A DNA stretch of 6,378 nt from an uncultured Verrucomicrobiota bacterium. GTDB taxonomy: Bacteria > Verrucomicrobiota > Kiritimatiellia > RFP12 > UBA3636. The notes under the pieces were generated by a model, which did not search any database, was not told the origin of the DNA, and worked only from the letters and a program-made list of their open reading frames with translations. Location of the stretch: contig CAMNDA010000195.1 in assembly GCA_946534745.1 (NCBI GenBank), positions 1 to 6,378 of the forward strand. Direction: 5' to 3'. Below, piece by piece: positions 1-6,200 of this stretch; within the stretch, counting starts at the first letter, position 1, and each line of letters starts with the position of its first letter. A program made the position numbers and the translations under genes.

Positions 1-163
1 CCGACGAGCGCCGCGAGACCGCCGCGTCCGGGCTTCGCCGAGCGCCCCCGCATTTCGGAACGCCGCGCCTTGGGAGCCCGGAGCACGCGCGCGGGGCCGG
101 AGTCGGCGGCGGTGGCGGTGGCTGTGGCCGGAGACGGAGATGCGCCCGGCGCGGAGTTTTCGC

Positions 164-192
164 TTGCACGCGGGGGGCGAATGCGGGATAAT
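164..192 (+). promoter_or_regulatory. Putative sigma-70 promoter of ilvE
   Basis: A -35-like TTGCAC (164-169) and a -10-like GATAAT (187-192) are separated by exactly 17 bases, the preferred spacing. The -10 box matches the consensus at 5 of 6 positions and the -35 box at 3 of 6. These are among the few A/T-rich spots in the region. Transcription would start near 199 and give a leader of about 44 nt. This is pattern matching by eye only. Confidence 0.4.
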
Positions 193-201
193 CGCATCCC
201 G
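184..201. promoter_or_regulatory. Palindrome overlapping the ilvE -10 box (possible operator)
   Basis: CGGGAT (184-189) and ATCCCG (196-201) form a perfect 6-bp inverted repeat around a 6-base centre. The repeat covers the -10 box and the expected start site, which is a typical place for a repressor to bind. The right arm, extended to GCATCCCG (194-201), recurs as a direct repeat at 220-227. No known regulator is recognised, and in DNA this G+C-rich a 6-bp palindrome may be chance. Confidence 0.3.
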
Positions 202-204
202 TCC

Positions 205-221
205 GCGCCCGTGCGGGGCGC
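205..221 (+). repeat. Small hairpin in the ilvE leader
   Basis: GCGCCC (205-210) and GGGCGC (216-221) can pair around a 5-base loop, giving a 6-bp all-G/C stem ten bases before the Shine-Dalgarno site. No T-run follows, so it is not an intrinsic terminator. It could modulate ribosome access or be incidental. No leader peptide with repeated Ile/Leu/Val codons is visible, so classical attenuation is not supported. Confidence 0.25.
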
Positions 222-230
222 ATCCCGAAA

Positions 231-235
231 GAAGG
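231..235 (+). promoter_or_regulatory. Shine-Dalgarno site of ilvE
   Basis: GAAGG lies 7 bases before the ATG at 243. This fixes the start, and the protein begins with the N-terminus expected of the family. It is the only clear Shine-Dalgarno sequence among the gene starts visible in this window. Confidence 0.6.
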
Positions 236-242
236 CAAAGCA

Positions 243-1265
243 ATGGCAGTCGATCTCGATTGGAACAACCTCGGATTCAAGTACCGCGACACCGCGGGGC
301 ACGTCGAATGCGTCTGGAAGGACGGCGCGTGGGGCCCGCTGGAGTTCGTCGCCGAGCCCTGGCTCCGGATGCACATCGCCGCGGCGTGCCTGCACTACGG
401 CCAGGAGTGCTTCGAGGGCCTCAAGGTCTTCCGCCAGAAGAGCGGCCGCGTCGTCGCGTTCCGCCCCGAGGCGAACGCCGAGCGCATGCAGCGCACCGCG
501 CTGCGGACGTGCATGCCGCCCGTCCCGACGGAGATGTTCATGGAGGCGCTCCGCCTCGTCGTGAAGAGGAACGCCGACTACATCCCGCCCTACGGGACCG
601 GCGGCTCGCTCTACGTGCGGCCGCTTCTCATCGGCACGGGCGCGCAGATCGGCGTCGCGCCCGCGGACAGCTACACCTTCGTGATGCTCGTCACGCCCGC
701 CGGCGCGTACTACAAGGGCGGCCTCAAGCCCGTGCGCGCCGTCATCCTCGACGACTACGACCGCGCCGCGCCGCTCGGCATGGGCGACGTGAAGGTCGGC
801 GGCAACTACGCCGCGTCGATCTTCGCGCACGAGACGGCCAAGAAGATGGGGTTCCCCGTCGAGCTCTACCTCGACGCCAAGACGCACACCTGCGTCGAGG
901 AGTTCGCGACCTCCAACTTCCTCGGCATCAAGAAGGACGGCACCTACGTCACGACCGACTCGCGTTCCGTCCTGCCGTCCGTGACGAACATGACGCTGCG
1001 CGAGATCTGCGCGGACGAGGGCCGCAAGGTCGAGGTCCGGCACGTGCCCTACGAGGAGCTGAAGGAGTTCGCCGAGGTCGCCGCGTGCGGCACCGCCGTC
1101 GTGGTGACGCCCGTGTGGCAGATCGTCCGCGGGAACGAGACGCTCACGCTGGGCGACCCGGAGAAGGCCGGCCCCGTGATCACGGACCTCTTCGAGAAGG
1201 TCCAGGGCATCCAGTACGGCGAGCTTCCCGACGCGCACGGCTGGTGCGTGCCGATCGAGGCCTAG
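243..1265 (+). CDS. ilvE: Branched-chain amino-acid aminotransferase
   Basis: This gene encodes a cytoplasmic PLP-dependent fold-type IV (class IV) aminotransferase. It interconverts valine, leucine and isoleucine with their 2-oxo acids using glutamate/2-oxoglutarate, the last step of synthesis or first of breakdown. The 340 residues look complete, from the early DWNNLGFKYRDT segment through LHYGQECFEGLK (family EGLK motif), SLYVRPLLIGTGAQIGV and GGNYAAS. The likely Schiff-base lysine is K184 in VKVGGNY. The likely glutamate contacting the PLP ring nitrogen is E220, in the E-x4-N pattern that matches E. coli E193. ACGTAVVVTPV near residue 280 matches the usual GTA phosphate-binding loop. By memory the sequence is closer to the ~340-residue Bacteroidetes-type enzyme than to the ~309-residue E. 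coli type. A Shine-Dalgarno site precedes the ATG, and the gene is preceded by its own putative promoter. Its TAG stop overlaps that of the convergent regulator gene. No other ilv or leu gene is in the window. Confidence 0.95.
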   Translation: MAVDLDWNNLGFKYRDTAGHVECVWKDGAWGPLEFVAEPWLRMHIAAACLHYGQECFEGLKVFRQKSGRVVAFRPEANAERMQRTALRTCMPPVPTEMFMEALRLVVKRNADYIPPYGTGGSLYVRPLLIGTGAQIGVAPADSYTFVMLVTPAGAYYKGGLKPVRAVILDDYDRAAPLGMGDVKVGGNYAASIFAHETAKKMGFPVELYLDAKTHTCVEEFATSNFLGIKKDGTYVTTDSRSVLPSVTNMTLREICADEGRKVEVRHVPYEELKEFAEVAACGTAVVVTPVWQIVRGNETLTLGDPEKAGPVITDLFEKVQGIQYGELPDAHGWCVPIEA

Positions 1266-2836
1266 TCCCTCCCCTTCGCGCCGGCGAGTCCGAGGTGGCG
1301 GCGGGCCGTGTTCCGGCTCACGCCGAGCGCCTTGGCCGTCTCCGTGAGGTTGCGGCCGTGGCGCTCGTAGACGCGGTTCACGAAGGCGCGGACGGCCTCG
1401 TCGAGGTTTTCGCCGGCGCCGGAGGGCTGAGGCGGGGAAAGCGGGAGCGGGGCCGCGGGGGCGGATTCGCCGGGCGCCGGGTCGAACGCCGCGAGGCGCG
1501 CGACTTCGGCGCGTTCCTCGTCGACGAGCTCCGGGATCGTGAGGTCGTCGAAGAGCGTGGCGCGCTCGAGGACGTTGGAGAGCTCGCGGACGTTGCCCGG
1601 CCAGTCGTAGGACTGGATCGCTGCGAGGTCCTCCCGGGAGAGCGGCTTGCCCTTCGGGACGAGACACGACCAGATCTGCTTCGCGGTCGCGGCGACGTCG
1701 CTTTCCCGCTCGCGGAGCGGCGGCATCCGGATCTGCACGACGGAGAGGCGCCAGTAGAGGTCCTCGCGGAATTCGCGGCGGCGCACGAGTTCGCGCAGGT
1801 CGCGGTTCGTGGCGGCCACGACGAGCACGTCGACCTTCGTCTCCTGCGATGCGCCGAAGGGCTGGACGACGCCGTCCTGCAGCACGCGCAGCAGGACGCC
1901 CTGCACGTCGAGAGGGAGCTCCGCGATCTCGTCGAGGAAGAGCGTGCCGCCGGAGGCGTCGCGGAAGAGCCCGGGCGAGTCGGTCTTCGCGTCGGTGAAC
2001 GCGCCCTTCACGTGGCCGAAGAGGCGGCTCTCGATCAGGTCGCGCGCGACGGTGGCGCAGTTGAACGCGTAGTAGGGGCCGCGGCGGCCGGATTGGACGT
2101 GGAGCTGCTGCGCGACGGTCTCCTTGCCGACGCCGCTTTCGCCGGTGACGAGGACGCGGCGCACGCCGCTCTTCGCGATGCGGCCGATTTCCTTGCGGAC
2201 CTTGCGCATCGCCGGGCCGGAGGCCTGGAGCTCGCGCGTGCCGAACCGGCGCCAGTGCTTCACGAGCGTCTGGACCGGTTCGCCCCATTTGGCCGGGGCC
2301 ACGCCGAGGGCGAGGTCCCGGACGATCTGGTCGAGCGCGAGGAAGTCGTGCGCGTTGGAGAACATCCAGCCGGCGGCCTTGTAGCGCTCCTGCCAGAGCC
2401 GCGCGGAATCGGTCGGCGACCTTTCGACGAGCGTGGCGAGCAGGGGGGCCGCCTCGATTCCGAGTTCGCGGGCGACGAACCCGGCGAGGCTCCCCTCGCC
2501 GACGTGGGGCTCGAAGAGGGCCTGGACGGAGAACGGGATTTCGTCGGGAACGGGATGCCCGGCGCTGTACCAGACGATCTTCGCGCCGCCTTTGACGAGG
2601 CGGCTGAAGGAGGTTTCGAGACGGGCGGGGTCGGCGGCTGCGAGGCCGATGCCGAGCAGGTGGACCTCGGAGAAGTCCGAGGGCTTGAACCCGTCGAGGA
2701 CGTCGGGCAGGACGCCCATGCTCGCGAACGCGACCTGCGCGCCGGGGAAGCGCTTGAGCGCGATGGCGGTGGCGACGAGGTGCTCGGCGAGGATGCCGAG
2801 GCCGGAGACGAGGAGGATCTTCTTCTTGCTTTCCAT
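1262..2836 (-). CDS. Sigma-54-type AAA+ enhancer-binding regulator with degenerate DHH-like sensor domain
   Basis: This 524-residue protein is a bacterial enhancer-binding protein, a family that uses ATP hydrolysis to open promoters held by sigma-54 RNA polymerase. The AAA+ core (about 200-440) is complete. It has Walker A GESGVGKE (232-239), Walker B GTLFLDE (297-303), sensor I ATN (342-344), the arginine-finger region FREDLYWRL (356-364) and sensor II WPGNVREL (412-419). A Pro/Ala-rich linker (about 450-475) leads to a Fis-type helix-turn-helix (about 494-515). The sigma-54-contacting loop reads GAFTDA (278-283) instead of GAFTGA. The N-terminal ~190 residues are neither a response receiver nor PAS/GAF. 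Alternating hydrophobic strands, and GGAKIVWYSAGHP (83-95) where DHH phosphoesterases have the DHH motif, suggest a DHH-like fold lacking metal ligands; this part is inference. The ATG at 2836 is preferred because MESKKKILLV begins the first strand, although the sequence before it is C/T-rich with no Shine-Dalgarno. The gene is last in the minus-strand operon. Confidence 0.88.
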   Translation of the reverse strand: MESKKKILLVSGLGILAEHLVATAIALKRFPGAQVAFASMGVLPDVLDGFKPSDFSEVHLLGIGLAAADPARLETSFSRLVKGGAKIVWYSAGHPVPDEIPFSVQALFEPHVGEGSLAGFVARELGIEAAPLLATLVERSPTDSARLWQERYKAAGWMFSNAHDFLALDQIVRDLALGVAPAKWGEPVQTLVKHWRRFGTRELQASGPAMRKVRKEIGRIAKSGVRRVLVTGESGVGKETVAQQLHVQSGRRGPYYAFNCATVARDLIESRLFGHVKGAFTDAKTDSPGLFRDASGGTLFLDEIAELPLDVQGVLLRVLQDGVVQPFGASQETKVDVLVVAATNRDLRELVRRREFREDLYWRLSVVQIRMPPLRERESDVAATAKQIWSCLVPKGKPLSREDLAAIQSYDWPGNVRELSNVLERATLFDDLTIPELVDEERAEVARLAAFDPAPGESAPAAPLPLSPPQPSGAGENLDEAVRAFVNRVYERHGRNLTETAKALGVSRNTARRHLGLAGAKGRD

Positions 2837-2839
2837 GGC

Positions 2840-2864
2840 GGGGGAGGGGAGGGGTTCGGTCGGG
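2840..2864 (+). repeat. Potential G-quadruplex in the spacer before the regulator gene
   Basis: Four G-runs of 5, 4, 4 and 3 bases (2840-2844, 2846-2849, 2851-2854, 2862-2864) are separated by loops of 1, 1 and 7 bases. This satisfies the common G3+N1-7 quadruplex pattern. The G-rich strand is the template strand for the operon, so the mRNA carries the C-rich complement exactly where the regulator's ribosome binding site should be. The tract fills almost the whole 28-base gap between the small ORF and the regulator. Confidence 0.45.
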
Positions 2865-3230
2865 CTAGAGGGAGACGCCGGTGTCGCGGGCTTCCTCGCG
2901 GGCGAGGGCGGCGTCGAGCGCGGCGTCCGCCGCGAGCAGGACGGCGCGCCGCCTCGCGCGCGTGACGCCGGTGTAGAGCAGCTGCCGGGTCAGCAGCGGG
3001 CAGGATTCGGCGGCGGGCAGGACGAGGAGGACGCTGCCGTATTCGGACCCCTGGCTCTTGTGGACGGTGACGGCGTAGGCCAGGTCGTGCTCGGGCAGCA
3101 GGGCGGCCGGGCACGCGACGACGGCCTCGCCGCGCGGGTCGGCGCCCGCCGCGCGACGCGCGAGCAGTCGCCTCTTCAGGTCGGCGGCCAGGTCGTCGAC
3201 TCGGTCGGAGTAGAGAATCGTGAGAGACAT
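2865..3230 (-). CDS. RecC N-terminus fused to RecD C-terminus: probable remnant of a deleted recCBD operon
   Basis: This intact 121-codon ORF appears to join the ends of two exonuclease V subunits. Residues 1 to about 42 (SLTILYSDRVDDLA, then GEAVVACPA) resemble the start of RecC, which in E. coli begins MLRVYHSNRLDVLE and reaches a conserved hydrophobic strand at the same distance. Residues about 43-121 match the end of RecD: LPEHDLAYAVTVHKSQGSE (45-63, helicase motif V region), LLTRQLLYTGVTRARRR (79-95, motif VI) and a tail ending near DTGVSL where E. coli RecD has RRSGL. RecD's Walker A, all of RecB and nearly all of RecC are absent, so no helicase or nuclease activity is expected. The ATG at 3230 follows the sbcC stop by 5 nt, consistent with operon position, though no Shine-Dalgarno is visible. 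Longer reading frames extending upstream only overlap sbcC and are not credible starts. It could be a deletion remnant, a small retained protein, or an assembly collapse. The RecD half is near certain and the RecC half is likely. Confidence 0.75.
   Translation of the reverse strand: MSLTILYSDRVDDLAADLKRRLLARRAAGADPRGEAVVACPAALLPEHDLAYAVTVHKSQGSEYGSVLLVLPAAESCPLLTRQLLYTGVTRARRRAVLLAADAALDAALAREEARDTGVSL
3099..3113 (-). other. Inferred recC/recD fusion junction
   Basis: RecC-like sequence ends around residues 40-42 of the small ORF (CPA) and RecD-like sequence begins around residues 43-45 (before LPEH). The join therefore lies within about this stretch. No insertion-sequence end, direct repeat or frameshift is visible at it, and the fusion is in frame. 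The position is estimated by recalled family similarity, not by alignment. Confidence 0.5.
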
Positions 3231-3235
3231 GGCGG

Positions 3236-6200
3236 TCAGGCGGTGGTTGCGGTTGCTCCGTCGGCGGATTGCTTGTCGGGGGGCGGTCCGGGGTCGTCGC
3301 TCCACGAGACCCACCGGTTGCCGCCGCCGAGGTCGCGGAGGCGGCTTCCCCGGCCCCCCTTGACGGCCTCGATGACGGCGCCGAGGGCGTTCACGACCTC
3401 GTCCATGTGCGTGATGACGCCGACGAGCGTGCCCTGCGAGCCGATGCGCTCCAGGACGTCGACCGCCGCGTCGAGCGACTCGCGGTCGAGCGTGCCGAAC
3501 CCTTCGTCGAGGAAGAGGTTCTCGCACGCGCCGCCGCCGCGGAGGGCCGCGAAGCCGAGGGCGAGCGCAAGGGAGGCGAAGAACGATTCGCCGCCGGAGA
3601 GGTTCGAGACGGGGCGCGTTCCGGACTGCTCCGCATCGATGACGTGGAGCTTCTCCTCTCGCAGCTTGCCCGAGTCGGTGAGGCTGGCTCCGGCGGACTT
3701 CCACGCGAAGCGGTAGCGTCTTCCGGACATGGCCTGCAGGTGCGGGTCCGCGGCCAGAACGAGGTTTCTGAAGTTGAGGCGCTGCGCGAAGAGTCGGAAG
3801 AGCTTCCCTTCCTCGCCGCCGAGCATGGTGTCGAGCTCGGCCCAGTCCTTCGCCGCCTTTTCGATCGGCGCAAGCGCGGCCTCGTCCGCGGCCGCCCTTC
3901 CGGCGATCTTGTCGTAGGTCTCGAGCGCGTGCTCCGCCGCTCCGGCCGCCTCGGCGGTCTCGCGCTGCTTCCCTTCGGCGAGCGCGAGCGCGCCTTCGAC
4001 GTCCTTCGCCGGGCGTCGGACGTCGCGCCTTCCCCCGTGGGACCGGAGGCGGGCCTCCTCGCCCGCGAGACGCTTCCTCTCGCCGCCACTTCCGTCCGCG
4101 CCGTAGAGTCGGACGTCCTCGTCGCGGAGCTCGCGCTCGCGCTCGGCGAGAGAATTCGTCGCATCGTCGGAAAGAAGCGCGGCGCGCCAGTCGTCGTCCG
4201 TTGCGAATCCCGCCTTTCCGCGCGCCTCGTCGAAGTCCTTTCGCCGCCTGTCGCGCTCTTCTTCCGCCACCCGCCTTTCAACTTCCTTCCGGGCCCTTTC
4301 CTCCTGGTCGTCCTTCCGTTCCTTCATGGCGGTCGCCAGCTCTGCGCTTGCCTTCAGGGCCTTCTCCTTCCTGTTCGACAGCTCCTGGCCCAACCGGTCT
4401 CTTTCCGCCTGAGGCGTTCCGGTCCCGTAGAGCGCGGTTCGTTCGGCCTGGATCTGTTTGAGGACTTTCCTTGCGGCTTCCGCCTTGGCCTTCGCGGCTT
4501 CCGCTTCGGCGACCGCGTCCTTCTCGGCCTGGAAGAGGGCGGTAATCTGGCCGGAGCGCGTGGTCGCGTCCTGACGCGCGGCGGCCACGCCGTTCGTCGC
4601 GTCGGCGATGTCCTTCGCCGTCTGGATCCGGACCCGATCGAGCGTCGCCCGCGCCGCCTGCGCCTTCCTGTCGGCTTCCTTCCATTTCGCGAGCAGGTCG
4701 CCGACGGCGTTCGTCCTCGCGGTCTGGGCGGCATCGCCGTCCGCGATTTCCTTCGCGTACCGGGACGAGGGCGGCAGGTCGATGGCGATCGGCGTCTCAC
4801 CGGTCCCGCGATGGACGACGCCGCAGACGGGACAGGGCCTGCCGTCGACGAGGTGGGCTCGCATCGTCTTGGCGTCCTTGCTCTCGGCCTGGACGGCGAG
4901 GTTCTTCAACACCTCCAGCCCGTTGCGCTCCTTCGCCCACTTCTTCGCTTCGGCGTTCGCGGCGTCGTCCGCCGCGGCATGGGACTCCTTCGCCCGTTCC
5001 GCCTCTTTCTCCAGTCCGGCGATGGGGGCGGTCGCGGCATCGATGCGCTTTTGCGCGTCGCGGGCGGCTGCGATGGTCCGGAACAGGACCTCGCCCCTCC
5101 ACTCGGCGCCGGGCTCCGTTCCGTCGTTCCAGAACGCCTCCGCCGCGGCGGCGCGCCTTGCGGCCCCGTCCGCTTCCGTCGTCGCGATGGAGAGCGTTTC
5201 GGCGGCCCGTTCCGCGGCCTTTCTCTTGGCTGCGAATACCTGCGCGAGCGCCTTGAAATCGGCTGTTCGGGCGACGATGTCGCGGTCGCGCGCGTCGATG
5301 CCGTCGAGGAACGGCCTGCGGTCTTCGATGGCCTCTTGCGCAAGATCGACCGACCGACGGGCGTCCGCGTCGGTCGTTCGAAGACCGGGCAGATCGCGGT
5401 CGATGGCCAAAATCGCGGCGTCCAGCTCCCGGATGCGATCCTCCAGCGCGGAGACCCTGCCTTCCTCGAGCTCCAGCGCGTGCCGGTCGTTCGCCAGGGC
5501 GCCGGCCCTCCGGGCCGCGTCGAGCCTCGCACGATCGGGACCGAACGCATCCTTCGCCCGGCGCTGTTCGGCATCGTCGGCGGCGAAGGCCTCCTCGTCC
5601 GCTTCGAGCCTGGCGGACGCGACGGTCCAGTCGAGCTCCTGTCGCAGCGCGTCGGCGTCGGACCTGGCCTTCCTCGCGTCGCCGGCGGCTTTCGATTTCG
5701 CCTCTTCGAGCGCGGCGCGGTCGCCCATCTTCTCCAGGGCCTCGCGCGACGAACCCGCGGCCCCCCGGGCCTTCTCGAGCGCGGCGTGCGCCTCGAGCTT
5801 GCGGCGGTTGATCTCCCGGCCGATGCGCGAGAAGCGCTGCGTGCCGGTGACCTTCTCGAGGATGGCGGCCCGGGTCTCCTCGTCGGCCTTGAGGAACTGG
5901 TCGAACCGACCCTGGGAAAGCAGTACGATGCGGGTGAACTCCTCGTAGGTGAACCCGATGAGCCGGGAGACGGCCAGGGCGCATTCCTTGGACTTGCCGC
6001 CCGCGTAGACCGACGTCGCCCCGCCGTTCGGAGCGCGAAGCGTTTCGTCCCGAAGCTCGTGCCGGTAGGGGTCGAGCCCCTTGGCGCGCTTCTTTCGGCG
6101 CTGCGCCCAGACGGCCCGGTAGACGTGGCCGTCGACGCCTCGGAACCGGACGGCGGCGCGGCAGAACGCCGCGGTCCGCGTCATGACCTCGTTCGCGGTG

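Larger units (their letters stand above)
1..242. other. Upstream region of ilvE, no recognised gene
   Basis: No protein family or RNA gene is recognisable here. All forward frames are open for long stretches, but only because the DNA is so G+C-rich. On the minus strand a frame is open to the left edge with possible ATG starts at 53 and 197. It reads as low-complexity Ala/Pro/Arg/Ser-rich sequence, partly from a GGC/GGT-rich tract at about 105-130, and matches nothing I know. A divergent gene running off the left edge is possible but unsupported. The right half (about 160-242) holds the likely ilvE promoter, a palindrome, a small hairpin and the ribosome binding site, listed separately. Confidence 0.5.

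Noticed and set aside
1..53. A divergent minus-strand gene starting at the ATG at 53 and leaving the left edge
   Set aside because: Only about 17 codons are visible (MRGRSAKPGRGG...). There is no Shine-Dalgarno at the proper distance and no recognisable motif, so it cannot be supported.
153..169. A sigma-54 promoter before ilvE (GG at 153-154 and TTGC at 164-167)
   Set aside because: The spacing between GG and GC is 11 bases, one more than the strict 10 required, and the rest of the -24 element does not match.
140..2965. A 941-codon open frame on the plus strand crossing ilvE and the regulator gene
   Set aside because: It is Arg/Gly/Ala-rich with no recognisable domain and lies over two well-supported genes, in another frame of ilvE and antisense to the regulator. 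Long stop-free frames are expected in DNA this rich in G+C.
2865..3704. A longer 279-codon version of the small ORF starting inside sbcC
   Set aside because: The extra 158 residues are Arg/Pro-rich sequence from another frame of sbcC. The RecC-like N-terminus begins precisely at the ATG at 3230.
2433..3716. A 427-codon plus-strand frame spanning parts of the regulator, the small ORF and sbcC
   Set aside because: It crosses three minus-strand genes, and its composition changes wherever the underlying gene changes, which marks it as a shadow.
4608..5948. A 446-codon plus-strand frame antisense to sbcC
   Set aside because: It is Ser/Ala/Arg low-complexity sequence produced by reading the complement of the coiled-coil codons. 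There is no family resemblance, and sbcC on the other strand is certain.
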